Made by a program: the position numbers and the translations under genes
Shown here: piece after piece, positions 17,382-25,827 of the stretch
Position numbering within the stretch: position 1 is the stretch's first letter
Layout of the letters: each line of letters begins with the position of its first letter
NCBI RefSeq assembly: GCF_900103345.1
Contig: NZ_LT629702.1
Location: 4,340,001 to 4,404,000, forward strand
Direction of reading: 5' to 3'
Length of the DNA stretch: 64,000 nucleotides
DNA from: Pseudomonas azotoformans
GTDB lineage: Bacteria > Pseudomonadota > Gammaproteobacteria > Pseudomonadales > Pseudomonadaceae
The notes under the pieces: generated by a model
The model's database searches: none
Seen by the model: only the letters and a program-made list of their open reading frames with translations
Told to the model about the DNA's origin: nothing

Positions 17382-18440
17382 TTACTGGATCTCGTCAGGC
17401 TTGACGATCACCCAGTTCTTGTCCGCCGTCACCGGCAACCCTTCCTTGGCCTGCGCCGCCGCATGCTTGGCGATCATGCCGTTCAACTGGGTCATGTACT
17501 TGTCCTTGCGGTTGATCCACAAATGCACGCCGCCCTTGGCCACGTCTACATCGTGAAACAGCATGTAGCCATCGCTGGTCGGCGTATCGCCGCCTACCAG
17601 TACCGGCTTTTTCCATTCGTCGATGTAGGTGAGGATCGCCGCATGCTTGCCGGCCATCCAGGTCGCCGGGGTCCACAGGTAGGGGGTGAGTTCAAGGCCG
17701 AGGTTGGCCTTCTCGTCATACTTGCCGGCGGTGATCTGTTTGCGCGCGGTGGTCAGCTCGCCGGTCTTGCGGTCCTTGAGCAAGGTGGTGACGCCGATGA
17801 CGTTTTCGGGTTTGACGTTGTAGCCGTACTTCGGATCGGCGGCGACCATGCGCACCAGCTCTTCGGAAGCGGCGGTCATCACATACACCTCGATGCCGTT
17901 TTCCATCAGCTTGTTGTACAGCTCGGCCTGGCCGGTGAAGACTTTCGGCGGTTGCACCTCGGACTTCTTAACCGCGTCACCTTCGAAATAGGTGACGGGC
18001 ACGGGTTTGCCGGACGCCATCAACTCATCGACCTGCACCTTGAGTTCCTTGAGGGTAAACCCCGAGAACACCTGGGCAACCCACGGGTAGCAGACCATGT
18101 CGTCCACTTCGCAGAGGCGATAGTAGTAGCTGAACAGACTTTCCTTATGGTCGGCGGTGTCTTTGAACGGCATAAGCTTGAGCGACGGATCGAGGCTGTC
18201 ACGGGTGATCAGGCCCTTGTTTTCCATGTAGGGCAGCAGGGACTCTTCGAGGTCATAGCGGTAGCTGGTGTTGTCCATGTCGAACACCGCGAAATTGCCC
18301 TTGTTGGCGTTGGCGGCGATCATTTTGTTCAGTTGCTCGGCAGCCGGGGCCGGCCAGTGTTTCAACTCGGTGGCGGCCATGGTTGGCCCGGCAAGGCCCA
18401 GGCACAGCGCGGCGGCAAACAATCTCGAAGCGAGCTTCAT
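17382..18440 (-). CDS. pchP: HAD phosphatase, phosphorylcholine phosphatase type
   Basis: This is a 352-residue exported phosphatase. Signal peptide MKLASRLFAAALCLGLAGPTMA; HAD motif I as FDMDNTSYRYD near residue 53; motif II as MTAASEE in the middle; and motif IV-like GGDTPTSDGYM near 280. These match the layout of P. aeruginosa PchP, a periplasmic enzyme that removes phosphate from phosphorylcholine released from host or membrane lipids. The length also fits. The gene stands alone, with a REPIN downstream and the cystine transporter divergent upstream. Confidence 0.88.
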   Translation of the reverse strand: MKLASRLFAAALCLGLAGPTMAATELKHWPAPAAEQLNKMIAANANKGNFAVFDMDNTSYRYDLEESLLPYMENKGLITRDSLDPSLKLMPFKDTADHKESLFSYYYRLCEVDDMVCYPWVAQVFSGFTLKELKVQVDELMASGKPVPVTYFEGDAVKKSEVQPPKVFTGQAELYNKLMENGIEVYVMTAASEELVRMVAADPKYGYNVKPENVIGVTTLLKDRKTGELTTARKQITAGKYDEKANLGLELTPYLWTPATWMAGKHAAILTYIDEWKKPVLVGGDTPTSDGYMLFHDVDVAKGGVHLWINRKDKYMTQLNGMIAKHAAAQAKEGLPVTADKNWVIVKPDEIQ

Positions 18441-18681
18441 ATGTGTTTTCTCCCTGAGTGAAAAACATCGACGCTAACAAATCCCTGTGACAGTTATCGC
18501 CCGAGCACGACCGCTTGCGTCGTGATCGCGCCAATCGCATGTGCCTGAGCGTCAACGGCTTATTCCAAAAACGACAGTCACCATTCCATATCGGTATTAA
18601 ATCAATATATTTCAAGCTGTTAGGCTTTCCGGTTCGCAATCGCAGGCTCGCGCGATTGGCTGCCTTCTCAACGGAGCTTCA

Positions 18682-20073
18682 ATGAATCTGCCCCTGATTC
18701 TCAACTTACTGGTGTTCGTGGCCCTGTTGCTGGGCGTGGCACAAACCCGTCGCACAAACTGGAGCCTGGCCAAGAAGGTGCTGTTTGCCCTCGTCCTTGG
18801 CGTGGTGTTCGGCACCGTGCTGCACACGATCTACGGTGACGGCAACCCGGTGCTCAAGGCCTCCATCGGCTGGTTCGACCTGGTCGGCAACGGTTACGTG
18901 CAATTGCTGCAAATGATCGTGATCCCGCTGGTGTTCGCGTCGATCCTCAGCGCCGTGGCACGCCTGCACAACGCCTCGTCCCTGGGCAAGATCAGCTTCC
19001 TGACCATCGGCACGCTGCTGTTCACCACTGCGATTGCGGCGCTGATCGGCATCGCCCTGACCAACCTGTTCGGCCTCACCGCCGAGGGCCTGGTGGCCGG
19101 CACCCAGGAAATGGCGCGCCTGCAAGTGATCCAGAGCGATTACGCGGGCAAGGTCGCCGACCTGAATATCCCGCAACTGCTGCTGTCGTTCGTGCCGGCC
19201 AACCCGTTCGCCGACCTGGCCCGAGCCAAGCCGACCTCGATCATCAGCGTGGTGATTTTCGCCGCATTCCTGGGGGTTGCCGCGCTGCAACTGCTCAAGG
19301 ATGACGTGGAAAAAGGCCAGAAAGTCCTCAACGCCATCGACACCCTGCAAGCCTGGGTAATGCGCCTGGTGCGCCTGGTGATGAAGCTGACGCCGTATGG
19401 CGTATTGGCGCTGATGACCAAAGTAGTCGCCGGCTCCAACCTGCAGGACATCATCAAGCTCGGCAGTTTTGTGGTGGTGTCGTACCTGGCCCTGGGCCTG
19501 ATGTTCGTGGTGCACGGCCTGCTGCTGTCCCTGGCCGGGATCAACCCGCTGCGTTTCTTCCGCAAGGTGTGGCCGGTGCTGACCTTTGCCTTCACCAGCC
19601 GCTCCAGTGCCGCGGCGATCCCGCTGAGCATTGAAGCGCAGACCCGTCGCCTGGGCATCCCGCAGTCCATCGCCGGGTTTGCCGCCTCGTTTGGCGCGAC
19701 CATCGGCCAGAACGGTTGCGCCGGTCTTTATCCTGCGATGTTGGCGGTGATGGTCGCGCCGACCGTGGGCATCAACCCGCTGGACCCGCTGTGGATCGCG
19801 ACCCTGGTGGCAATTGTGACCTTGAGTTCGGCAGGCGTAGCCGGCGTGGGCGGTGGCGCAACCTTCGCCGCGCTGATCGTGCTGCCGGCCATGGGTTTGC
19901 CGGTGTCACTAGTGGCGCTGCTGATTTCCGTAGAGCCACTGATCGACATGGGCCGTACGGCGTTGAACGTGAATGGTTCGATGACGGCGGGGGCGATTAC
20001 CAGCCAGGTCATGGGGCAGACGGATAAGGCGTTGTTGAATGCCGATGAGCATGCGGAATTAGCGCCGTCATAA
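18682..20073 (+). CDS. tcyP: L-cystine symporter, TcyP/YdjN family
   Basis: This is a 463-residue member of the dicarboxylate/amino acid:cation symporter family with many hydrophobic segments. [18 protein letters not shown] near residue 75 and [15 protein letters not shown] near residue 305 are the conserved substrate/Na-binding motifs. The N-terminal [12 protein letters not shown] and overall length fit the TcyP branch, which imports cystine. The 241-bp upstream gap is AT-rich around 18580-18615, a plausible promoter zone, perhaps CysB-controlled, but I see no certain box. A strong hairpin follows the stop. Confidence 0.88.
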   Translation: MNLPLILNLLVFVALLLGVAQTRRTNWSLAKKVLFALVLGVVFGTVLHTIYGDGNPVLKASIGWFDLVGNGYVQLLQMIVIPLVFASILSAVARLHNASSLGKISFLTIGTLLFTTAIAALIGIALTNLFGLTAEGLVAGTQEMARLQVIQSDYAGKVADLNIPQLLLSFVPANPFADLARAKPTSIISVVIFAAFLGVAALQLLKDDVEKGQKVLNAIDTLQAWVMRLVRLVMKLTPYGVLALMTKVVAGSNLQDIIKLGSFVVVSYLALGLMFVVHGLLLSLAGINPLRFFRKVWPVLTFAFTSRSSAAAIPLSIEAQTRRLGIPQSIAGFAASFGATIGQNGCAGLYPAMLAVMVAPTVGINPLDPLWIATLVAIVTLSSAGVAGVGGGATFAALIVLPAMGLPVSLVALLISVEPLIDMGRTALNVNGSMTAGAITSQVMGQTDKALLNADEHAELAPS

Positions 20074-20080
20074 CGAAATC

Positions 20081-20110
20081 AGCTAGCAGGGATCTAGCTC
20101 CCTGCTAGCT
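20081..20110. terminator. Perfect 12-bp hairpin between tcyP and relE
   Basis: The arms agctagcaggga (20081-20092) and tccctgctagct (20099-20110) pair perfectly around a 6-nt loop. It lies 8 bp after the tcyP stop and covers the relE stop codon. There is no T-run, so it is a boundary or bidirectional terminator of the convergent genes without the classical tail. Confidence 0.65.
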
Positions 20111-20392
20111 CAACCGATCGGCAGCCTTCCGGTAAACGTCTTCACGCTCACGCTTGTCGACGGCAACGACAAATACCGTAATTTCCTGCTCAATCACTTG
20201 ATACACCAACCGATAGCCGCTGCTGCGAAGCTTGATCTTGTAGCAATCGGGCAAGCCATGTAGACGGCTGGCTTCAATACGTGGGTTGATCAATATCTCA
20301 GCCAGCTTCTTTTTAAACTGTTGGCGAACGGTGTCGCCAAGTTTGTGCCATTCCTTTAAAGCGCGTGCATCGAAATCAAGCTCATAGGTCAT
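20105..20392 (-). CDS. relE: RelE/ParE-family toxin
   Basis: This 95-residue basic protein has the RelE fold. ALKEWHKLGDTVRQQFKKKL at the N-terminus, SRLHGLPDCYKIKLRSSGYRLVY in the middle and the late VVAVDKREREDVYRKA are typical of E. coli RelE-type mRNA interferases that cut mRNA in the ribosome. It overlaps the antitoxin gene by 11 bp and is read after it, the usual order. Its stop codon lies inside a strong hairpin. The toxin looks intact. Confidence 0.93.
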   Translation of the reverse strand: MTYELDFDARALKEWHKLGDTVRQQFKKKLAEILINPRIEASRLHGLPDCYKIKLRSSGYRLVYQVIEQEITVFVVAVDKREREDVYRKAADRLS

Positions 20393-20621
20393 CCAATGAG
20401 ACCTTCACTCGCTGAGGCGCAGCCAACCGCTCCCGGACGGTTACGAACAAAGCCTCATCATCTTCAGTCATGAGCACAGGTTTGAAGGGCAACTGGCCGC
20501 GCTCTGCCACATACTGCAATGCTTGGCGCATCAATTCCGATGGGGTGACGCCGAGCTTTTCCAACTCGTAATAAGCGCGAGCCTTAAGGTCGTCGTCGAT
20601 ACGTACGTTAATAGAAGCCAT
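20382..20621 (-). CDS. relB: RelB/DinJ-family antitoxin
   Basis: This 79-residue protein has a ribbon-helix-helix N-terminus (MASINVRIDDDLKARAYYEL) for DNA binding. LGVTPSELMRQALQYVAERGQLPF is characteristic of RelB/DinJ, and the tail is acidic. It should neutralise the RelE toxin next to it and repress the shared promoter. The ATG at 20621 has gagggctg upstream. Confidence 0.93.
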   Translation of the reverse strand: MASINVRIDDDLKARAYYELEKLGVTPSELMRQALQYVAERGQLPFKPVLMTEDDEALFVTVRERLAAPQRVKVSLDDL

Positions 20622-20650
20622 GGGGCAGCCCTCACTGTAAAGACATTAGT

Positions 20651-20670
20651 CATTACGGTGACGCATAATG
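20651..20670. promoter_or_regulatory. Possible relBE operator
   Basis: cattacggtgacgcataatg has inverted catta/taatg ends, and the cattag/cattac motif is repeated just next to it (20644-20656). It lies 30 bp upstream of relB, where a ribbon-helix-helix antitoxin would autoregulate. Confidence 0.45.
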
Positions 20671-20704
20671 GCCTCTTCTGCAAGTACGGCTTGTCCGGTT
20701 CCGA

Positions 20705-21217
20705 CTAGGCTTTTTCCCAGACTTCGAAGTTGTACGCAGGCTTGTCGCCCTCAGCTGCATTCTCGAGGTTCGACACCAGCCTCCACCGGTTCAAATCAAA
20801 CTCCGGAAACCACGCATCCCCCTCCGGGCTCAGCGCCACCCGCGTCAAATACAGGCGATCCGCCTGCTCCAGCCCCTGCGCATACAACTGCGCGCCGCCG
20901 ATCAGCATCAGCTCATCCACGCCCTGCGCCAGCGCCCACGCCTCGGCACGTTCAACCGCGGCCTCCAGTGACGGAAAAACTTCCGCACCTTCCAGCGCCA
21001 GATCGGTCTGACGGCTGACCACGATGTTCAAGCGCCCCGGCAGCGGTCGGCCCAGAGAATCCCAGGTCTTGCGCCCCATGATGATCGGCTTGCCGAGCGT
21101 GGTGGCCTTGAAATATTTGAAATCCCCCGGCAAATGCCAGGGCATGCTGTTGTCGACGCCGATCACACGGTTTTCACCGAGGGCTGCGATCAGGCTTAAA
21201 GGGAGAGTTTTTTTCAT
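20705..21217 (-). CDS. folA: Dihydrofolate reductase
   Basis: This 170-residue enzyme opens with SLIAALGENRVIGVDNSMPWHLPGD in two recognisable blocks (NADPH/folate-binding loop with Trp and acidic Asp), and GKPIIMGRKTWDSLGRPLPGR follows. It reduces dihydrofolate to tetrahydrofolate for thymidylate and purine synthesis and is the target of trimethoprim. thyA, its metabolic partner, is about 13 kb further on. Start ATG 21217 has ctctcc upstream when read on the minus strand as a weak ribosome site. Confidence 0.96.
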   Translation of the reverse strand: MKKTLPLSLIAALGENRVIGVDNSMPWHLPGDFKYFKATTLGKPIIMGRKTWDSLGRPLPGRLNIVVSRQTDLALEGAEVFPSLEAAVERAEAWALAQGVDELMLIGGAQLYAQGLEQADRLYLTRVALSPEGDAWFPEFDLNRWRLVSNLENAAEGDKPAYNFEVWEKA

Positions 21218-21286
21218 GGCGACGAGAATACCAGAGCCCCGAGCCAGGGGTTATGCTCCAGGCTCACAAACACGACAGGACAACGC

Positions 21287-22657
21287 GTGACTCCTCTGCA
21301 CACTCTCTGGCTGACAGAAACCGTGCGCCTGCGTGAAGAACACGCCGGCCCCCTGGAAGACCTGGAAGCCAATCGCCTGGCCCGCTCGGCAGGGGGCGAT
21401 CTGCCGACGCGTATCCAGCAGCGTGCCCTGCACCTGGCCGAGCGCGATGGGCTCAAGACCGCCCTCACCCGCTGGTTGCAAGGTGCACGCCTGGCGCTGG
21501 TGCTGCTGGTGGTCATCGCCGTGATCAGCGGCGCGGGCCTGGCCTTTGCCGCGCTGGGCAACGGGCTGAGCCCGGTGAATGTGTTCTGGGCCTTGGGCAG
21601 CTTGCTCGGCTTGAACCTGATCCTGCTGATCAGTTGGGCGTTGGGCCTGCTGTTTGCCGGCGAACACAGCGCCAGCCTCGGGCGACTGTGGTTATGGCTC
21701 AGTGAGAAGCTTGCCCGTGACGCCAAGGCTGCGCAGTTGGCGCCCGCGCTCCTGCTATTGCTGCAACGCCAGAAACTCAATCGCTGGGCTGTGGGTGTGC
21801 TGGTCAATAGCCTGTGGTTGTTGGCGTTGCTCAGCGCCCTGGTGATTCTTCTTACGCTACTTGCCACCCGCCGCTACGGCTTCGTGTGGGAAACCACCAT
21901 CCTCGGCGCCGACACCTTCGTCGCCGTGACCCAGGCCCTCGGCACCCTGCCCGCCCTGCTGGGCTTCAATGTACCGAGCGTCGAGATGATCCGTGCCAGC
22001 GGCGATTCCGCGCTGAATATCGAAAGCGCCCGCCAAGCCTGGGCCGCCTGGCTGGTGGGCGTGCTGCTGGTCTATGGCCTGTTGCCCCGCTTAATCCTCG
22101 CCCTGCTGTGCTTATGGCGCTGGAAGCGTGGGCGCGCCGCGCTGCACCTGGACCTCAACCTGCCCGGCTACAGCCAATTGCGCGAACGCCTGATGCCGAG
22201 CAGCGAGCGCCTTGGGGTCAATGATGCGGCGCCCGAACAACTGCATCACGTCAGCGGCGGCGTCAGCGAACTGCAAAGCGACGGCGCGCTACTGGTCGCC
22301 ATCGAACTGGACGACCAGCACTCCTGGCCGCCCAAACTGCCGCACAACGTGAAGAACGCCGGCATCCTCGACAGCCGCGAATCACGCAACAAACTGCTGG
22401 AGCAACTCACGCGTTTTCCGCCCGCCCGCCTGGCCATCGCCTGCGACCCGCGTCGCTCGCCGGATCGCGGCAGCCTGGCGCTGATCGCCGAACTCGCCCG
22501 CAGCGCCACCGCCACCCGCGTGTGGTTATTGCAGGCCCCGCCCGGCCAGGCCCTGGACGCCGAACGCCTGGGCGACTGGCACGCCGCACTGCAACAGCTT
22601 GAGTTGCCCTTTGCCGACTGCGCGCCGCTGAACTGGCTGGAGACCGGTCATGACTAA
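21287..22657 (+). CDS. DUF2868 membrane protein
   Basis: This is a 456-residue protein with a GTG start. Four to five hydrophobic segments are visible (for example LALVLLVVIAVISGAGLAF near residue 68 and WLLALLSALVILLTLLA near 185). The first ~60 residues are hydrophilic, and the C-terminal ~150 residues are soluble. It overlaps the next gene, a GTPase, by 8 bp, so the two are translationally coupled and probably work together at the inner membrane. The family is known only as DUF2868; the biochemical role is unknown. Confidence 0.85.
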   Translation: MTPLHTLWLTETVRLREEHAGPLEDLEANRLARSAGGDLPTRIQQRALHLAERDGLKTALTRWLQGARLALVLLVVIAVISGAGLAFAALGNGLSPVNVFWALGSLLGLNLILLISWALGLLFAGEHSASLGRLWLWLSEKLARDAKAAQLAPALLLLLQRQKLNRWAVGVLVNSLWLLALLSALVILLTLLATRRYGFVWETTILGADTFVAVTQALGTLPALLGFNVPSVEMIRASGDSALNIESARQAWAAWLVGVLLVYGLLPRLILALLCLWRWKRGRAALHLDLNLPGYSQLRERLMPSSERLGVNDAAPEQLHHVSGGVSELQSDGALLVAIELDDQHSWPPKLPHNVKNAGILDSRESRNKLLEQLTRFPPARLAIACDPRRSPDRGSLALIAELARSATATRVWLLQAPPGQALDAERLGDWHAALQQLELPFADCAPLNWLETGHD

Positions 22658-24017
22658 GCCCCTGAAACTCGCCGTGGTCGGCCACACCAATGTCGGCAAG
22701 ACCTCGCTGCTACGCACCCTCACGCGAGACGTCGGTTTCGGCGAAGTGTCCCATCGTCCCAGCACCACACGGCATGTGGAAGGCGCGCGCTTGTCGGTCG
22801 ACGGCGAAGCCTTGCTGGAGCTGTACGACACCCCCGGCCTGGAAGACGCCATCGCCTTGCTCGATTACCTGGAGCGCCTGGATCGCCCCGGCGAACGCCT
22901 CGACGGCCCGGCCCGCCTGGCGCGCTTCCTGGAAGGCAGCGAAGCGCGCCAGCGTTTCGAACAAGAGGCCAAGGTGCTGCGCCAACTGCTCGCCTCCGAC
23001 GCCGGTCTGTATGTGATCGACGCCCGCGAGCCGGTACTGGCCAAGTACCGCGATGAGCTGCAAGTGCTGGCCAGCTGCGGCAAACCGTTGCTGCCGGTGC
23101 TCAACTTTGTCAGCAGCAGCGACCACCGCGAGCCGGACTGGCGCGAAGCCCTGGCCCGGCTTGGCCTGCACGCGCTGGTGCGCTTCGACAGCGTGGCACC
23201 GCCGGAAGACGGCGAACGGCGCCTGTATGAAAGCCTGGCCCTGCTGCTGGAAAACGCGCGGCCGCAATTGGAACGGCTGATCCTGGATCAAGAGGCGCAG
23301 CGTCATGCCCGTCAGCAAAGCGCCGCCCGGCTGATCGCCGAGTTGCTGATCGACTGCGCCGCCTGCCGCCGCAGTGTGGTCACCGAAGATGAGCAACACG
23401 CCATCGGCGACCTGCGCAAAGCCGTGCGCCAACGTGAACAAAAATGTGTGGAAGCGCTGCTCAAGCTGTTCGGCTTCCGCCCGCAGGATGCCGCCGCCAG
23501 TGACCTGCCGCTGCTGGACGGGCGCTGGGGCGACGACCTGTTCAACCCGGAAACCCTCAAGCAACTCGGCGTGCGGGTCGGTGGCGGGATCGCCGCAGGC
23601 GCGGCGGCGGGTGCCGGTGTGGATCTGTTGGTCGGCGGCCTGACCTTGGGCGCCGCCGCCCTGGCCGGCGCCATTGCCGGAGGCGCGCTGCAAACCGCAC
23701 GCAGCTATGGCAGCCGGTTGCTGGGCAAGATCAAAGGCCAGCGCGAACTCACCGTCGACGACAGCGTATTGCGCCTGCTCGCCCTGCGCCAACGCCAGTT
23801 GCTCAAGGCCCTGGACCTGCGCGGCCATGCGGCGATGCACAGCATCAAGGTCGACACGCCCCAGGACAAAACCTGGCGCGAAGGCAAGTTGCCGGACGCG
23901 TTGCACAAAGCCCGCGCCCATCCACAATGGTCGTCGCTCAACCCTCACCCCAAGCTCAGCCAGGCCGAGCGCCAGGAACAGGTCGAAGCACTGGCCCGGC
24001 GCCTCGACGAAACCTAA
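22650..24017 (+). CDS. Era-like GTPase with DUF3482 C-terminal domain
   Basis: This is a 455-residue protein. The N-terminal half is a GTPase: G1 as GHTNVGKTSLL at residues 11-21, G3 as DTPG near residue 60, and a NFVSS G4-like segment near 152. The C-terminal half is DUF3482, with a Gly/Ala-rich hairpin (GGGIAAGAAAGAGVDLLVGG near 310) that may insert in or lie on the membrane. It overlaps the DUF2868 gene. The pair is conserved in pseudomonads as far as I recall, but no process has been assigned. Its 3' end overlaps the convergent HD gene by 4 bp. Confidence 0.88.
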   Translation: MTKPLKLAVVGHTNVGKTSLLRTLTRDVGFGEVSHRPSTTRHVEGARLSVDGEALLELYDTPGLEDAIALLDYLERLDRPGERLDGPARLARFLEGSEARQRFEQEAKVLRQLLASDAGLYVIDAREPVLAKYRDELQVLASCGKPLLPVLNFVSSSDHREPDWREALARLGLHALVRFDSVAPPEDGERRLYESLALLLENARPQLERLILDQEAQRHARQQSAARLIAELLIDCAACRRSVVTEDEQHAIGDLRKAVRQREQKCVEALLKLFGFRPQDAAASDLPLLDGRWGDDLFNPETLKQLGVRVGGGIAAGAAAGAGVDLLVGGLTLGAAALAGAIAGGALQTARSYGSRLLGKIKGQRELTVDDSVLRLLALRQRQLLKALDLRGHAAMHSIKVDTPQDKTWREGKLPDALHKARAHPQWSSLNPHPKLSQAERQEQVEALARRLDET

Positions 24018-24568
24018 GCCTCCAGCACTTGCCGCGCCTTGGCCTTGAGCACCTCAAGGTCGAGCACCGGCACGTGCATTACCTTGGCCTGTTCGTCCCA
24101 ATGGCGCATGCGCAGGCTGACCTCACACAGCGGGTCTTGCTCAAACGCCTGGGCTTCTTCCTGGGTCATTACACCGCCCTGGTATCCGAGCGTACGGCGG
24201 CTGGCTTCGCTCAGGCGGGCGTAATAGTCTGGCTGGCTGAAGGTCAGGTAGCGCTTGGCTTGCACGTGATATTCCACCAGCTTGGCCATGCGCTCGCTGA
24301 AGCCTGCACGACGCAGGTAATCGGCGCCGAGCCGCTCATGGCTGACCACGCCATAGCCGCCCATGTTGTCGCCGCCCTCGCCGCACAAGTGCCCGATATC
24401 GTGGAAAAACGCCGCCAGCACCACTTCATCATCGAAGCCTTCGGCCATGGCCAACTGCGCGGCCTGGGACATGTGCTCGATCTGCGACACCGGTTCGCCA
24501 ATGTAATCCGCCGTGCCGTGCTGTTCGTATAAGCCGAAGACCTCGGCGATGGTCTGCTCAGGGTTCAT
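24014..24568 (-). CDS. HD-domain protein associated with phosphonate degradation
   Basis: This is a 184-residue HD-domain protein. GEPVSQIEHMSQAAQLA near residue 28 and AAFFHDIGHLCGE near residue 60 match the PhnZ-like group of mixed-valent diiron oxygenases that cleave hydroxylated aminoethylphosphonate. It could therefore act in a PhnY/PhnZ-like oxidative route. The start ATG 24568 shares a base with the FAD oxidoreductase stop (TGATG), so the two are coupled; the longer reading lies inside that gene. No PhnY dioxygenase is visible here, so its real substrate is open. Confidence 0.85.
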   Translation of the reverse strand: MNPEQTIAEVFGLYEQHGTADYIGEPVSQIEHMSQAAQLAMAEGFDDEVVLAAFFHDIGHLCGEGGDNMGGYGVVSHERLGADYLRRAGFSERMAKLVEYHVQAKRYLTFSQPDYYARLSEASRRTLGYQGGVMTQEEAQAFEQDPLCEVSLRMRHWDEQAKVMHVPVLDLEVLKAKARQVLEA

Positions 24569-25701
24569 CACGCCGCCCCCCACAAGGTTGTGATATTACG
24601 TTCGGCCATCGCCGGCCCCACGCTCATGCCCACACCCGTGTGCATCAACGCCGCGCTCACACCCGGCGCCGCCCGCAGGAACGAAAACGGCGCCGGCCCG
24701 CGCGAGCCGTACACGCCCTGCCAACGCTCCACCACCTGGATCTTGCAGCCCAGGGTCTGCTCGGCCAACTCGATCATCCAGTCATCGACCTGCTCGGCAT
24801 TGAACGGCGATGCATCGCTGCCGTAGTCATGGGAATCACCGATGATCAGTTCGCCATGGGGCGTGGGGCTGATCAGCAAATGGATGCCGTGCTCGTGCAG
24901 GTGTGGCGCTTCACGCAGGATCTGCGTCTGCACAGGCGCGGCTTCCGGGAGATCGGCGAAAGCGCCGTAGTGCACGCAGCTCAAGCCGGTGAGCAAGGCG
25001 TGTTGCAGGTTCAGGTTCACCGCTGGCCGCGCGCGCAGCATTTGCAGGCGACAGATGCTCGGGTTGAGCTCGGCCATCGCTTCGGCCAGCAGGGTCTGGT
25101 AGTCGTGGCCGGAGCACACGATGATCTGCTCACCGCGAAAACTGCCCGCTGTGCTGTGCAACTGGCCCGGTTCAACGTCGCGCACCAGGGTGGAGAAGTA
25201 GAACTCCACCTTCAGCTCTTGCGCCAGGTAGTTGATCAGCGCTGGGATCGCTTCACGCGAATACAGCTGCTGGTCATCCTTGCCGTGCAGCGCAGCGCGG
25301 TGATGGCGGAACTGGCCGCCATACAGGTCCTTCATCGCGGAGCCTTGCAGCAACTCGACGTTGTAGCCGTGTTCCTGCGCACGGCCAGCGCAGAACGCTT
25401 TCAGCAAATGCTCTTCGGCTTCGGTACGGGCGAACAGGTAGGAACCGTTGCGCTTGAGTTGCAGCCCGGCGACCTGGGCCCAGTGCCCCCAAATCTCGCG
25501 GCTTTCACGCGCCAGATCGAGCATCGGCCCCGGCGGCTGGCCGGTCACCAGCGCCTGGCCGAAGTTGCGCACCGAGGCGCCCAGGGGCGTGGCGCTGCGT
25601 TCGAACACCTTGACCTTGAGGCCGCGCCTGGCGGCAGCAAAGGCGTGGGATAGGCCGAGGATGCCGGCGCCGATGATCAGCAGATCGCTGTGGTGTGTCA
25701 T
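24568..25701 (-). CDS. FAD-dependent amine oxidoreductase of phosphonate-degradation type
   Basis: This is a 377-residue DAO-family flavoprotein. The Rossmann FAD motif DLLIIGAGILGLSHAFAAARRG is at the very N-terminus (residues 6-27), and YGSRGPAPFSFLRAAPGVSAA is near the C-terminus. It resembles the family repeatedly found with aminoethylphosphonate (AEP) transport genes, members of which oxidatively deaminate AEP or N-methyl-AEP. I chose ATG 25701 because the longer frame is REP sequence. It lies 126 bp downstream of the binding-protein gene, across a REPIN. The phosphonate role is inferred from context. Confidence 0.85.
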   Translation of the reverse strand: MTHHSDLLIIGAGILGLSHAFAAARRGLKVKVFERSATPLGASVRNFGQALVTGQPPGPMLDLARESREIWGHWAQVAGLQLKRNGSYLFARTEAEEHLLKAFCAGRAQEHGYNVELLQGSAMKDLYGGQFRHHRAALHGKDDQQLYSREAIPALINYLAQELKVEFYFSTLVRDVEPGQLHSTAGSFRGEQIIVCSGHDYQTLLAEAMAELNPSICRLQMLRARPAVNLNLQHALLTGLSCVHYGAFADLPEAAPVQTQILREAPHLHEHGIHLLISPTPHGELIIGDSHDYGSDASPFNAEQVDDWMIELAEQTLGCKIQVVERWQGVYGSRGPAPFSFLRAAPGVSAALMHTGVGMSVGPAMAERNITTLWGAA

Positions 25702-25729
25702 ATCGTGATGTCCTGTTTTCCAGACCGCC

Positions 25730-25801
25730 ATCGGGGGCAAGCCCCCTCCCACACTTGAAAGTGTTCACAGTTCAAAATGTGGGAGGGGGCTTGCCCCCGA
25801 T
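25730..25801. repeat. REPIN, GAGGGGGCTTGCCCCCGAT class
   Basis: An inverted pair of 23-bp copies separated by 26 bp lies inside the presumed phosphonate operon, between the binding-protein gene and the FAD oxidoreductase. It may reduce downstream expression or stabilise upstream mRNA. Confidence 0.9.
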
Positions 25802-25827
25802 AAGGCCAGTAGCGCTAACGAAAAACC

